From: Beroe ovata
Lineage: Eukaryota; Ctenophora; Nuda; Beroida; Beroidae
Assembly (NCBI GenBank): GCA_946803715.1
Contig: CAMPET010000018.1
Span: 111,209 to 175,208 of the forward strand
Reading direction: 5' to 3'
DNA: 64,000 nucleotides
The number at the start of each line of letters is the position of its first letter. The stretch's first letter is position 1. The notes under the pieces are model-generated. The model ran no database searches. It saw only the letters and a list, made by a program, of their open reading frames with translations, and was not told the DNA's origin. Positions 11,346 through 30,200 of this stretch are shown one piece after another. Both the position numbers and the translations under genes were made by a program.

Positions 11346-13029
11346 CCCTCTTGCCATGAATCGATATTCGATACTGCGCGCGGCGCCGACAAAAGGGAAA
11401 ACACACATCGCGGCGAATGTCCGCGCGCCGCGCAAGCATCATTTAGAAATTCAAGAGTTTTGTTTTCGCGTTGGATAAAAGATCGAGTATTTTGGATTCG
11501 GTGATTTAGGAGCTTTCATTTGACTTTTGTTCTTGTCATGAATTAATGTCATGTTCACCAGCAGTGTTGCCAGATACCTCCAACCAGGTAAGAGATCTCT
11601 TGCGGTTAAGTTTTATGGTGTGATCGATACCGATTTTTATCAAAATATCACTCACGGCTCACCGTTGACCTCATCGTATGTTATCAGTAATCATCTACGG
11701 TTAATCATCGTGATATAGTATCACACATTATCATGATTAACTGGAGTCTAAAGAAACATGATCGAACTAATGATATGATGACACAATATGTATGAAGGAA
11801 TTCATTTGCCTGCGGTGCTAGACTACTGATGCTAATGATACCTGAAATTTGTGAGAATAAATTTGCGTCATGAAATTCTCGACAGGGTCTACCATTGATA
11901 CTTTGATAGACAAGAATTCATATTCGAATAAATATAGGTATAGCATTAAATCGTACCGATTACTGCGGATTACTCTGTATTTTTGAGCTGTAGCATTAAA
12001 ACGGATTCTTGCTTAGTTAATTCATGTCTTATTGTGTACGTAGTTGTACCTTTCCATTGATCCCAGTTCCTACCTATAATCAACGCTAAAAACACGTTGG
12101 TTTAGATATCACCCGAAATTATTTTGCTATTTCTTGGCCGTACCCTGGCGTGTACTATAATACACGTACACAATGCGTTAGATTCATGATATTGTGTAGC
12201 ATGCATTAGAATGAGCTGATTGTTCGTGATGTACATTATAATGCTATGATCAGCACATGTTACTATGATTCAAAACGTACGTGTGGTTTCTCTGTGTTCA
12301 TTTATTATTGTCTTACGTATGTCGTATACCCTTTCTTCAGTTTGGAACTTTGGGATCATATAATCAGAGAATTTGTGACCTGTTTGTACGGTTTGGATGT
12401 TTGGAATGGTTCCAAGAATTTGCATAATGTGTATGTGATTAAGAGTGAGGCCACTCTGTGTTATAACACGAGAGGTTTACACAATAATACGTCGCGTCAT
12501 GAGTCACTCTGAATATTATGAGGTTCTGAATTTAACAAGTTGCTGCGAGATTGCTGCTTGCAACTGACTATGCAGCGCTTGTCAGTACCTAGCTCATTCT
12601 GTGTTGTTTCCTTGAGGCTACACCACGGTATGACTTATATTTTGGAAGCTCACCCATGAAGCATTACTGTGCCATGTAGTTCTGTAATTTGAGAATATGG
12701 GAATAATCCTTTGATCACTTCCAATTTCCATGTATGATAGAAAGACTTGCTGTAATACAGTGTTGCTCGTTGAGCTATTCCAGAATACTGTACATCCTGT
12801 GGTTTGTATTCATGCCGCGCTTCTTCAGCCACCTTGCCCGTCAATTTGACCAATATTCATGATTGTGTTCGATTGTTGGCAAATTTTCCGTATTACCGTG
12901 ATTATAGTGCAGAATCTCATATATTCATGCGTATAATATTGTCTCTACTAGCATTACTGTGCGATGATTCGCGTGTTCAGCTGTTTCCATTCTCTCTCTC
13001 TCGGGATGAGCGACGACGTGTGCTTGTGT

Positions 13030-13285
13030 TTCCGCGAGTTTGTTTCTGTGAGTTTGTTTCTGTGAGTTTGTTTCGGTGTTTCCTTGCGTTTCTGTGGGTT
13101 TGTATGTATTTTTGTGTGTGTTTCTGTTTGTTTCTTCGAGTCTGTTTCAGTGTTTTTTTTGCAGAGTTTGTTTCTGTGAGTTTGTTTCTGTGAGTTTGTT
13201 TCGGTCTTTTCGTGCGTTTCGGTGAGTTTGTATGTATGTTTGTGTGTTTCTGTTTGTTTCTTCGAGTCTGTTTCAGTGTTCTTGT
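13030..13285 (+). repeat. Duplicated T/G-rich minisatellite block
   Basis: Two successive blocks of about 125 bp, each built of GAGTTTGTTTCTGTGAGTTT and ending TTCTTCGAGTCTGTTTCAGT. They create long but meaningless open frames on both strands. Confidence 0.8.
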
Positions 13286-14657
13286 GTTGAGAGTAATGCA
13301 AGTACGAGGATTCCTAACTCATCCGGTAATGATGTTGCAGGTTGCTATCGTTGAAACAAGTGACAGTGGTCGGTGTGTTAAACAATGGTTTAACCTCCTT
13401 TAAATCCCTTCAGCCACCTGTTATGACGTGAAATGTTAACGTTATATACAATGGTGTTGATTACGGGAGGGATTTTGAATACGAGACAGTAATCCTCCAT
13501 GATTTGAACAGTCGCACATCTGTATGTTGGTTATTGAGTACGTGTGTCGGGTACTTGTCGCGTCAACAGCTTTATCAGAGTTCATAAATGATGAAAATGG
13601 CGAACTTTATAAATTTATACCCAAATCAAATGGCCCATCATAGGTCTGATATACTTTTCTTCGTTTTGCTGTGAGGGAAAGATTACTTCACTGCAGAAGG
13701 CAGAGACGCATTTCTCTAAGCGTCCATAGTCCGTTAATCCATGCATATTGCATAACGCGTAGGGAACGCGTCAGAATTATCGTCTTATTCAATGGCCCCG
13801 TATCCTAATAATACGTTGAGAATTTAATCTGTACCATTTTACGATTTATTACTCAAAAGAGTATGAATATCAGCTCTGGCCTCTGAGACCACGTGTCAAA
13901 GGTGATATCTTATCTAGCCCTAGTCTTGCTTGCAAAAAAACCTCTAGGGACGCAGAATCACGGGTCAGCGTAGTTTTTTGTCAGAATTATTGACGTCGCG
14001 TGTGTGACGCAGTTAATTAGATTATATTTGACTGATAAACTGATAAGGAGTGGCTAATAGCACAAGACGTCTTGAGTAAAGCATCCACCTTCACACGATG
14101 TGTAACCCTAGTACATGTTATATTTAGGAGACATTTTAAACCGGTACCTCAAGTTACACACGTTTTCCTATGATGAATATCGCTTTTATGCTTCTCATGT
14201 GACTAGTTTTCGGGTTGAAAGCATCTCCTTCCCCACAATTTACTGTCTCGATTATGATGCCTCAGCACAAGAGTCGAATAACAATTAACTTTCATAAGTA
14301 CTTTTCTCAGAATCACTGGAAATTTAGCATAGGTTGTATAGCAATTGTTTTAGCGGCGTGTTCGTCCAGCAACAGTGACAGTGTGACACCTGTGTAGTGT
14401 ATGTGTACTACTGTACTGTGTAAAACACAGTGTCTATGGTTTGTCCTTTCTGTGTTACGTTGCTCGTAAACCCTTTCTATCCTCTTTAAATCGTCTTTGT
14501 AGCGTCCATGTATCATGATTCAGCTCAAACATCCTGACACCGCTCTATATGATCATGACACCACAGTTCACTCTCTATATGATCATGACACTACATTTCT
14601 TCTACAACACTCAGGCCATCTTGCAATGACATCATTCGACACTGATTCACTGTTACC

Positions 14658-19639
<4,982 letters not shown>

Positions 19640-20385
19640 ACGATGAATTATTCTCTAGACAATTCATTCTCGTAATTCTCGTATAGCCCCGACTCTGTGG
19701 TTCAAATGTGACCTTCATTTTTGGGAAATTATCATCAGGCCGGTTGTTAATTCGACTGTTAGAGAAGGCTCTCAACAAAGAGGACAAATACCAATGGAAA
19801 AGTCCATTGGGCATGAATATATTTATGAACTGAATTCAAGTTTTGTTTTTGTAAGCTTTACTTTATTAGCCCGCAATAATTCGTTATAGGATCTGTAATA
19901 GGTACATGCATTCGTCAATGATTGATGTAAATCAGTGCACCATTTATTATCTAATTTCTGGACCTCATACATTGGCAATTTTTGTTCTTCTTGACAAGAA
20001 ACATGGAATTGGAAGATGATAATTTTGACCTTATCAAATAATTCTATTTGGTTCGAGCATCTTTTCCTCGCAGGGTTTCTCACCCCAGGCACGAGAAAGG
20101 AATAACTCGCTGAAACATTGACATGACAGAAACTTGACAAATCTGGATTCTGTGTACATTGAAGCGCATGTATGTTAACAGGTTTCAATTTCCGTGTTTT
20201 GTACACTCACAGCTTTCAACACCGCCACACAACACCTTCATCGACATTCTGCTGTTTATAAAACACTCACACTCAGTTTCTTGCTCTTGTTAACATCCCG
20301 TGAACAAAATCTACTCTCTACTTGATTTCCACTTTATTCGAATGAATTATGTCAAATTTTCACCCATAATTTCCCAGAGTGTGTC
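19640..20385. other. Malic enzyme to MYND-gene spacer
   Basis: About 750 bp after the malic enzyme stop, containing its 3' UTR and the presumed promoter of the next gene. No further exon or repeat was recognised. Confidence 0.5.
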
Positions 20386-23300
20386 ATGGCCACGAGTGCT
20401 TTGCATGTGACTTTCCTCTGGGAAGTTTGTAAACCGGATGAGCGGATGTTGAAGCACTACTCTGAGATAGAGGTATAAACTTCTTCTTCTTACTCAACTT
20501 CTCATTTTCAGTTTTTGTTAACTTAGATATATCTTAGATGATCAGTTAATCTCGACATCTTGAGATTGACTGATAGTCATACCTGGCTACACACATGTAA
20601 TACCTGGCTACACACATTTAATACCTGGCTACACATAACTTTGCAGACAGAGTTGTCACTATCTATTGACGGAGGAGATCTGTTCAGTGCTGATGTTGGT
20701 CATGACATCCTCAACACACTCAACATGTACGAAGTCTTGGTGAGTCCAGTTATAATACGGTATAAGTATCTGGTATTAATTGCCTTGGCAAAGTGACAGG
20801 TGTAATGAATTCAAGCAATTTGAGAATATCAAGTAACAACTTTACTTTTCCCCCAGCCTGACAAGGACGGTATCCTCACGAAGAGGCGAATGGAGAATGT
20901 GATATGTTTCTGTGTTGCCATGGCAGAGGTGTATATGACAGTACCAGCCGAAAAGCAACCAACACTCACTGACACGATGTTCAAAACAGGTACACCATTT
21001 CCCCATTCGATAACAGGAATAAGTCCGACTATGTTTGAGTTGCAAGTTCGGGTACTATGAATTTAAACCAAATCACCACAACAAAACAGGTTCAAAACAG
21101 GTACAACAACACCATTTCCCCCATTCGGTAACAGTCCGACTATGTTTGAGTTGCGAGTTCGGGTACTGTGAATTTATGAAACCTCATTTAACCACAACAT
21201 ATCATTTTCCCAGTGACATCACTATTCCATTTGCAGGTGTAACAACAGCTATTCTATCCATCATGAAGGCTGAGTACCCGACTCTCAAAGCTGAGGACAC
21301 ATATCTCTTCTCCTCTGTACAGATGTCAGTTTCCACGTTGCTGGTTGCTCTGGCAACCAAACGTGCCGAGAATGACATCACTAGGACCGACTATTCTCAC
21401 CAAAGACTGTGTAGACAGATGATACCGGTCTTCCAGAATATGATCTACAGCAGTCCTTGTCTTGCTTCTGTTCTGGTAGGTGTCAATTTGCCAATCATTG
21501 GCACATTGACACATTGGCAGCCAATGTGTACCTCATCAGTTATCACCGCACGTCATAATGCGCCATTATAATCGCTCCGATGTACTGATTAATTGTCATA
21601 CATTATCAATATCTGCCTAATACGAGCACTTTCCTGCTCGCATATAAAAGTGAACAGATAAATTCTGGTAACCGTCGTATATTAAACAATCTGATCATGC
21701 CATTCCATCTCCAGGTGCTGCTGAAGTATTTACTGACTATAGGCTCAACTCATAAACCATTCTTCATGGAAATTCTCGAGGAATTCCATGGTGTTGTTGA
21801 GGAATTCCTTAAACCTGGTATGTATGGATTGATTTGTTCATATTTTGCTCCTCAAATTCTTAGTGCTTACTGACAAATTCAAAAAATATTCTCCCCTAGA
21901 TATTATATTGAAATCAAACTTGCATCTTATTTTTGAGATATTCCCAAGTTTATTTGACAACATTCAGCTACTTTTGTCTACATTCAGGAGTGTTGGTAGG
22001 GCACTGGAACAAGAGAATCCCTGAGCGACAACTGGAGCTGCTGAATGCGCTGACACCGTACATGCCCGGTGAAGTGAACTGCTTTGTTAACATCATCTCA
22101 TGGTTCATTTACGAGGTGGGGTTGTGCTTTTTAATATCAATCAACACTAGTGTCAACACTCACCATAAAAATGTTGACAATACGTCCATCTTATCGCTGA
22201 TACGATGGACATATTGTCAATATGATATGTCGAGTTGACATGTTGACACTGTCAGCAATCCACTTCATATTTGGCATCATTGGTCGTAAACGACTGACGA
22301 ATTTTGCACCGCATGATGATGCTTATAGGTAATTCTTCGACAGATTCCTGCACGGGGCATGATTGAAGCTGATCTTGACGCAGTCATGGAAAAGGAAGTG
22401 CTACTAGAGCTTTACTGGTTGATTCTGAACGAACCAGTTCCCAGTACTTACTTCAGATTTGCTAAAAGCAAGGTAAATCAGTTTTGAAATGAATAATTGT
22501 GAGAATAGGATTAAATGCTGATCTAGCAACGTGTTAAAATAGTTCTGTCACGCGTTCAACACAAATAAAATAACTTTGCAGGTTATGCTCTTTTACAGTG
22601 CTCTATGTGAAAAGGGTCCGCAGTACAGCAACAAGTTGATAGAAAAGTTCGGGGCATGCCTCTTCCTGGATAAAGTGATAGACGAGTTGGGTGTGGACAG
22701 AGCATCCTACTTCCCCCTCTCTTGCCTGGTATGACTCAGATCAGAGAGGTCTTTGACAGTTTGACTTTGACAGTTTGACTCATCTGCATATCGCGACTTA
22801 GTCATCATTCATCATTCATCAAGTTCATAGCTGATTCTATTTGTATGTGAACATGAAGTACTACTCCTGGAGTAGGTAACTGATCAATTTCCATATAAAT
22901 TCCGAATGAATGAAATGACTTGTCTCTCATCAGGCGCGGAACATGGTCATCTGCATGAACCCACTGCACAGAGACAACATTTTCCCCATGGACAAGGCCA
23001 TGGAGCTGATATATGAGGACTATGGGAAGGGAGACGGTCTCATACAGACAGAGGTTCTCCAGTACATGCCAGGTATAGTGGTAGTCTCTGAACTGGTAGT
23101 CTCTGAACTGGTGAAACTCGTGTCCGGTTCTAACATTCATTGATATTCATTATTCATATTCATATTCATGATATTCATACACTAATGAATCCCAGAAAAC
23201 TGCCAGGTTCTAACATTCATTGATATTCGTATACTTATGATTATGAATATGAATCCCAAAAAACTGACAGGTTTCAACATTCATTGATTTTCAAATACTG

Positions 23301-24352
23301 ATGATTGTTGAATTCCAGAAAACTTGAAGTATGCAAATGATAATATTTCTTGGCACTTTCACAGGTGTGAAGAAATCACTGCAAGTTACGGTTGGAAAGT
23401 TGCTCTCTGATTTTGCGTCCCAGCTCAGGAATGCGTTCACTTCAGAGTTCACCATTCAGGTCAGTTCAGGTGACCTCTGACTGTCAATGACAGAGATTAG
23501 CCCAGAGATTCATTGAGTGTGAACTGTCTGTCGTTGTTCTCGAGATAGACTTTCAATTTCATGATCAGTATTACATTTGCCCAACCTATTAATAGCGAAC
23601 CGAGAAGAAGAGTTCAAAGAAGAGTCGCAAAGGAGGAGTTAGGTTTTGTGAGGATGAAGCAGATGAAAAAGAAGACAGTAACAAAGACGCTGTGATTACT
23701 GAAATACGGGAACAGAATAACAACACAGGAGGAATACTTGCAAGCTCACTGACCACAGAGAAATCAGACCTTAAGGTTGGTTGTCAGATTTTATCTGACC
23801 TCTGCGCGCGCGAGGAACAGGTCAGATGAAATTTGACAAAAGGTTGGCTGATCTGATATGAATTGGGTAATCTCGGTTTCACACGACAAAAGCTCTACCC
23901 CAGATTTCATTATCTTAACATTCTGCATCACTAGGGTTATCTGGAGAACCAGTATGGTACAGATTGGGATGTTTACCTCCAGATTTACGCTAACAACGGA
24001 ATGTACCTCTCCAGCAACCGCAAGGTAGAGGATTCTCTAACGACTGTGAAATGAACTATTCGTTTTGATCATCCACCAGATTGATAAAGCTAATAATTAA
24101 TCAGATTAATTATAGCTGATTAATGTTTAGCTATAAATTTTATGTATCTACTGTGCGCTTATCCGCTGTTACTTCCACCAGGTGTTCTACGAATGTTTGA
24201 GTAGCGTGAAGCGAGGTCTCATGTTTGCTGTGTGCAGTGTTTGTAATGCTAATCTCAACAGAGTGCAATGTAACGAGTGTACTTTCAAATACTGTTCTAC
24301 TGGGTGTCTAACAAAGGACTCCGTTGATCATGCAAGGGTGTGTGGCAATTGA
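20386..24352 (+). CDS. Unrecognised protein with C-terminal MYND zinc finger
   Basis: Thirteen exons join in phase to 582 residues: 20386-20472, 20647-20739, 20857-20989, 21237-21475, 21715-21817, 21988-22115, 22329-22472, 22582-22728, 22934-23072, 23365-23459, 23596-23775, 23935-24024 and 24182-24352. The first ATG follows an in-context acceptor or UTR. Residues up to about 450 look all-helical and leucine-rich with no motif I can name. A charged segment follows (KKSSKKSRKGG, DEADEKED). The last exon holds a MYND finger with ordered ligands: CSVC, CNEC, YCSTGC and a final H-x3-C (DHARVC). MYND fingers are usually protein-interaction modules. Intron 11 carries a hairpin MITE immediately after the exon. 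The function of the helical part is unknown. Confidence 0.8.
20575..20640 (+). repeat. Triple 21-bp tandem repeat
   Basis: ATACCTGGCTACACACATGTA occurs three times with small changes in intron 1 of the MYND gene, ending just before the exon 2 acceptor. Confidence 0.75.
23781..23839. mobile_element. Hairpin MITE, copy 3, at a splice donor
   Basis: A short (59-bp) copy: TTGTCAGATTTTATCTGACC at the left, GGTCAGATGAAATTTGACAA at the right, GCGCGCGCG in the loop. AAGGTTGG flanks it on both sides (23773-23780 and 23840-23847). That 8-bp target covers the end of exon 11 (AAG) and its donor (GTTGG), so the insertion duplicated the exon-intron boundary. Confidence 0.85.
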
Positions 24353-24855
24353 TTTTGGCAGACAACTCTTTTTAAAATGATAGCAGATTTCATGGGTCTT
24401 CTCGTTGTATTTGTGACCATTTGGGATGCTTTTCATTAATTATGACAAGTGAAGGGCGTTTCTCCGCACAAATTGTAAAGTTTATGGTTATAATCGAGAC
24501 CAAATCGAATGTTAATCTCTAATAACAGTGCATCACTTTATAAAAAAACGTTATCCGTTAACATAATGACGTTGGTACATCTTCCAAAAACTTTCTACGA
24601 ATTTTAATTAAATGATACTTCAAAGTTCGTGCTATTTCCTTTCTCTTTCGAAAACTTTTTGTGTAAGTTTGGTCAAGGTTAAGTTAAAATATGGGTTAAA
24701 ATGAAAGTAAGATAGAGAACTTTATGCATTCAGGTCATAGACTCTCATAAACAAATATATACATCTTTGATCTTGTGGAAAATATTCCATTTCATAAAAC
24801 ATGAGAATTGTATAAATACAAGTTTTAATCAATTGCCCGGTTATCGATATGATGT

Positions 24856-25990
24856 TCAAGCTGTAGCTAGCTCAACATCATCCGTATTGAGAAACTCGCG
24901 CATCTCTACGATCTTTTCCTCGATCTCCTTCAGTGAATCCTGAAAGAAAAGCGATGTCATTGGCGTTCTGATAAATAACCAGCCGCTTTCAAATCAAATC
25001 TAAATTTATACGATGTTGGTAGTGTTACCTGGAAGTACGAAGGAAGCCAGTTTGTGCTCTGGCAACGAACCAGAATGTTGCTGGCTACCAAAACATGGTT
25101 AGCCAGTGCCAGTGACAGGGCAGAGAGCCGTGCATCGCAGAGCTCTAAGTCAGAGGGTGGCGAAATTGACGCGAGATACTGATTCATAGTCACATTGACC
25201 TGAAACGAGGAAATTGCTTGATTAGTTAAAACTTAATTATTGCTTTTAAACACTTGAGATGTAACTGCACTGTTTTATTTACATGCGCGCGCTAAATTAA
25301 GTAATTGCTGCGCGTTTTCACAATGCGCGCTGCGAGTGAAAGCCCAGCGCATTCCATACAAGAAAGAAAAAATTGTGACCAACAGTAAATTGTGTCAAAG
25401 ATGATATAAGAGGGACGGACTACCGCTATGGGGACGGTCTAAGATCAGATTTCATTTACTACCTGTCGAGCACTCACTACAACACCATCGAAATCTTCTC
25501 TGGTGAGCGTACCCTGTAGTGAGGGGTAAAGAGCTGAAACATCCTTCTCATAGTTCTCAATACAACACGTTATCTCGTCTAGCAAGTCCTTGATGTTCTG
25601 CGAAATTGGAGGAGTATTTCACTTGGAAATCCGTCATAAAATCATAACCAACCCAAAAAACGCGTGATATCACTACCTCGAGAATAACGGTACTCTTGTT
25701 GACGACGGGTAGAGGGTCTATCTGATAATGATAGGCGAATTCTTCCAACACATCGGCTAGGTGCTCGCTCTTCATGGACTGTAACTCTACAGTGCTCTCG
25801 CAGTTACTGATGATACTCCAACCTTTCATAGCACTGACCTTGCTACAACAAGTGGTTATCAATAGTCACAGTTATGTCTGATGTCAGATGTCAAATATTA
25901 CATATGCGTTACAGAAATGATGAGAAATTGTCATCAGTACCTTATAGTAGGGCAGTGAAACTCATCGGCTGTAAACCTTGTGCAGTGATG
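24856..25990 (-). CDS. Unrecognised helical protein, 5' end unresolved
   Basis: Minus-strand exons in order: a first visible piece ending at 25941 (its start is not fixed, somewhere near 25990), then 25842-25677, 25597-25463, 25199-25029 and 24939-24856 with a TGA stop. Phases agree at every join. The readable protein includes HLADVLEEFAYHYQIDPLP, NIKDLLDEITCCIENYEKD, SALSLALANHVLVASNIL and the charged end LKEIEEKIVEMREFL, suggesting amphipathic helices or coiled coil, as in small structural subunits of larger complexes. I could not assign a family. The missing N-terminal exon probably lies between 25941 and the stop of IFT25 at 26187. Confidence 0.65.
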
Positions 25991-26186
25991 TATGTACACT
26001 ATAAAACATATGTAAATCAGGAACTTAACGTTCGTTATTATAAACAGTTATAAACATATCGCATGTTCTGAGCTATACAAAATTTACAGTATAAATGAAG
26101 GTTAGGACTAGCAACAAAATACCATCCTAATTTGTATAAATCTGAAATAAATGACCCGTATGAATAAATCAAAACCACCCTCCCCA

Positions 26187-26783
26187 TTAAAGAGTAGAAG
26201 AGACACTTTTACTCTTTATATCCAAATCGTAAACAGCTATAAAGTTATTAAACCCGGAACCTATAACTATTTTCAGGTATGTAGCCGTGACAGCGTGCAA
26301 GTCTAGCGAGTTCCTCTGGAATTGGGTGTGGTCATCGCCCAACTGGTAACTTTTCATCGGCTCCCACGAACATGGCTTGTCCTTGACTGTTCGGTAGAAG
26401 GATATGGTCTTAACGTAAGAAGTGGTCAGCGTGAGACTGATCAAATTCAGGACATGGCCGTCGAAGTGGAGAATTATTTCTTGGGGGAAGGAACCTGGGT
26501 AGAGAAGGGGTTTCAGAGTGATAGCAAATGATGTCATGGAGATGTAGAGATGAGGGTGGCGAGAAGGGATGTCAAAGAATCAAGAATGAGGTCAAGGAGT
26601 GTCGGTAAAATGAATGTTACTTGGTAAGAGTGTAACTTTGGATGATGAGTGATTCAAACCACAGTTAATACCTGTGCTACAGAATAACGTTGATTTAGAC
26701 GCAGTGAGTAGATCGAAGGCGGGAAAGTTGGAAGTCAGTGAGGTAGTGTAAGCTATACGGGCTGTGTCACGCAGACATACCAT
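26187..26783 (-). CDS. IFT25: IFT25 (HSPB11), intraflagellar transport complex B subunit
   Basis: Two exons, 26783-26672 and 26494-26187, joined in phase 1 to give 139 residues, close to the usual length of about 144. The fold is a small jelly roll of the galactose-binding/F5-8C type. Matching segments are TGSFPQEIILHFDGHV (family: TGMFPQEFIICFHKHV), SYVKTISFY, and ATYLKIVIGSGFNNFIAVYD, which aligns with the C-terminal strands of animal IFT25. IFT25 forms a heterodimer with IFT27 in the IFT-B complex and acts in cilia, where it is needed for signalling-protein export more than for ciliary assembly. It implies a ciliated organism. Confidence 0.88.
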
Positions 26784-27209
26784 TACCCTACAACACCAGA
26801 ACTTATGTTAGATTATAGATGTGGGTGTTATTTCATTGGTTATCGCATCATCAGAGTTCAGCAGGTGTCGAGAAACGTTGTAAACGAAGGAAATACCGAG
26901 CTTGAAAGGTTTAAAAACAGATTCGCAATAATTAAAGCTTCTTAATCGGCTTTTCATCCATAAATTGATTCAATATCAATCATCAAATGAAATCAGAGTG
27001 ACGATTAAAGATGAAAATATGATATAGTTTAAACCAAATATCTAATCCATCAACTAGGTATATATAATGAAAAATATAAATTTTTTCTTTTAAGATATCA
27101 ATCAAATCAACCATAACAAAAGAAATTTGTGCTTATTACAATCAAAACTACTTGTAGAAATATGAACATATTCAATCACACCTTATCGTGAAAATGGTTT
27201 CAAAACCCG

Positions 27210-30200
27210 CTACGCTATTTCAAGAAATATTTCCGGATCACCCATGCCTAGGAGCACTGCTGAGTTTTGAGCCTCAAAGGTAACCGAACCGTTTGGATTG
27301 AAGGAGACTTGGAATACTCCCGGATCACCAGGTCCCTGGGATGAAGACACCAAATCATTACACGACAATGAAACCCTAACATGAGCAACAACCATTCATC
27401 AGAGTGAAAGCTTGAAAGCCTGGCATTTTCGGAATACCAAGTTTCAGGGGTACAGCAATGAGGGCAATCAACCTTTATTCGTTTGGGGAGACTTACCACA
27501 GCCACATCATTGCCGTTAACGGTGAGGAAAACACCGTTTTTAGCGTTCTCAAAAGTAAACGACATGCTTCCAGCAGAGGATAACTTGAAGTCACAATCCT
27601 TGTTTACCGCAGCTGATGGGGAGTTTTATCACGTGATGATATGTACCTACTTTTCGCTGCTAGGAAGTAGGTTTGATATCGTGATTGTAATACAACAAGG
27701 GCCTGCTGCATTGACCGCTGTTACGTAGAAACTGAGTAATAATCATGAATATGAACCTGTCGTTGTAAGAAGACCGTTATTGACACATAAGTATCCTTGT
27801 TTGTTCTTCATTACAACATTCGACCTGATGATGAGTTTACAAGAATTCGGAATTTCTGATAACACACCGATGCGACAAATTGAGACAGCCGTTGAATATC
27901 TTTAAATTATGACTTAAACTGATAAGACTTTTCTATCAAAACATTTTGATTAACAGTCAAAAATATGTAGATTCTGAACGTTTCATTCGTCTCCTGTACT
28001 TAGAAACCCACCCGTCATAGAGAAGGGCCCCAGGTGGAATGTAACTGGTAGTCGCTCCACTCCCATCAACCCCTGTAACGTGTAGATTGCGTTGCTGGGA
28101 AACGATATATAGACACGTGATATTACGGTTCGTGGGGAAATTGTGTGATATAGTGTGTGATATAGTGCGTGATATAGTGCGTGACATTGAGTGTGTGACG
28201 TCATCCTGTAGTACTCATTACCTTATCATATAGTATTCATCATAGTTATTTCGGACTGGTTTTCGGAATTCGGTGGGAAATTCCCACTTTTGACATTGTT
28301 TGACACATTTCCGTTCCAAGTACCACGTTCCAACTAAGCTTCGAAATCAAAACGGTTCAAAAATATTTTAAAGAAACTTCTGATAATTCCAGAGAATCAT
28401 CACAATCTACTACGGTTACCTATTTCCGCTACCCCACCAACTATTCTAACGTAAGATCATTGGTTGCTGATTTCTGCCCCTCTCAAATTCCTATTCGCAG
28501 AAAGTCAAGCTCGACAATTATCGATCTATTAACGAGAAATCATGCACTCTTATAGCGAATTCCCTATGACCATGAGTGTGTGGATTTAAATAGAGAATTT
28601 GCAGTGTGGTAATCGGTTTAATGCTAGGGCAGGCGTAGTGGGCCAATGATGAAGAGGGTAGCGTCAACAATAGAGAAATCCCGGGAAAAATAGGAATGGA
28701 GGAAAGTGGGACGAGAGCAATGGGCATTATTCCTAGAGTTTTGCCATGTGAGTAAACCTTCTTGCTGCGGACGAGTCGACACAATGGGGACAGCTGCCCC
28801 ACTGTAATTACAGGCAGTAATCGATGCAAAGGGAATAAAATAACTTCAATTTGGAGCAAATAACAAAGGGAGCGTGACGTCATGTGCTCAGCATAATGCT
28901 CTATAACCCGCCCCGTCACAATGTTTACTCGAGTCTACCTGAGGTTGAACTATAGCATTCCCTCCATTTGTTTGCCGATATGTAACGTAAGAAGGATGTT
29001 GTTAGAACTCCTCGTGTGCTTGCTGTTCACCAAGACTGCCATAGGCCAATCTTCGGGTAAGAAACTCCGCCGGGAAAATCAACTTATTGAATTTACTGTA
29101 CTATCATAGATAATATGAAATCATGAACCTCATTTTCAGACCTGGTAAAGTTTGGGGACCTGACAGCAAGCATGGTTAGCTTATGGGATGATGCAAACAC
29201 ATACCCAGCCTCCAACTTGGTAGATGGTGATCATGGAACATTTGCTCACACAGAAGCTGCACCAAATGGAGGATGGCTAAGAGCCCGTATGTCAAGTGTC
29301 GGGGACATACGACAGATTAAAGTGTTTAACCGTGATCAGTGCTGCAGAGACAGGATAGTCGGGATGTCCGTTCTGATAAAACATGATGACATAGTGGTGA
29401 CCAACTGCGGAGAGATAGACTATGCGGAGCTAGTGTACGTGTTTGATTGCACTGGAGTGGGAAATGTGGTTGAAATAAGCAAACAAGGCTATACAATGTT
29501 GCAGAATATTGCGGAAGTCGAGATTTACGGGCCAGGTGGGTGATCCTCGGGCGAACAGCTGCAGTCTGAAACTGGGACCCATAACACTTTTCATAGATAA
29601 ATTCATGTAGAATGCCGGGGTCAATAAGTAAATAACAAAACATGTGAACTACATCGATAAATACCTGTGTTTGATGTTTAATTTATGAGCCTTGCACTTA
29701 TATGGCTCAATTATAATACAGATAACAGTTGAATTGATGATTCTACCATATCCAATTATAGGTTCCTGCAGTGCCAATATTCCCAACTCAAACTTGGTGT
29801 ATGGAAATGTGGACCTCTCGGACTCAGCTGAGGTAGTGTGCGACGAGGGATATTCACTTACGGGAGGCGACAGTTCAATAACGTGTTCTCAGTATGCAGT
29901 GTGGGTGGGAGCACTCCCGACTTGTGAGACGATAAAGATAGGTGAGATTCACTATAGTCAACTTTGAGTTCTATATGAATTGTAAAGTAAAGGATATCGT
30001 CACCTATGACCTATATAAGTTCTCACTTTCACCCAATTATCATCCACACCAATCGAACATCTCCATCGAAATGAGGTAAATGGTTTCGGGCATGAGCCAT
30101 TTATTTCAAATTTCGACAATATCGCGTAAATGATAATCCTACACTGCAATTAAATCGAGAAGCTACTTCTTCAACATAAGAATTCAGACTAACCCCCATC

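Larger units (their letters stand above)
10722..14657. other. Gene-poor 3.9-kb stretch
   Basis: No exon with family similarity was found on either strand. The stretch contains short inverted AT-rich sequence near 10870-10960 (ATCATACGTATCACTATCAT and its complement), two copies of a dispersed G/C-rich repeat (about 11186-11345 and 11812-11900), a duplicated T/G-rich block (13030-13285), and ATATGATCATGACACCA repeats at 14550-14590. Short open frames at 12246, 12804 and 14215 look random or simple-sequence. Confidence 0.5.

Noticed and set aside
12804-13301. Open frames of 129 and 115 codons on opposite strands
   Set aside because: They arise from the T/G-rich simple repeat and have low-complexity translations.
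27957-28204. Minus-strand frame containing LHVTGVDGSGATTSY as another trefoil exon
   Set aside because: It has an acceptor-like CAG, but its phase does not fit between exons 9 and 10 of the beta-trefoil gene, and its donor is poor.
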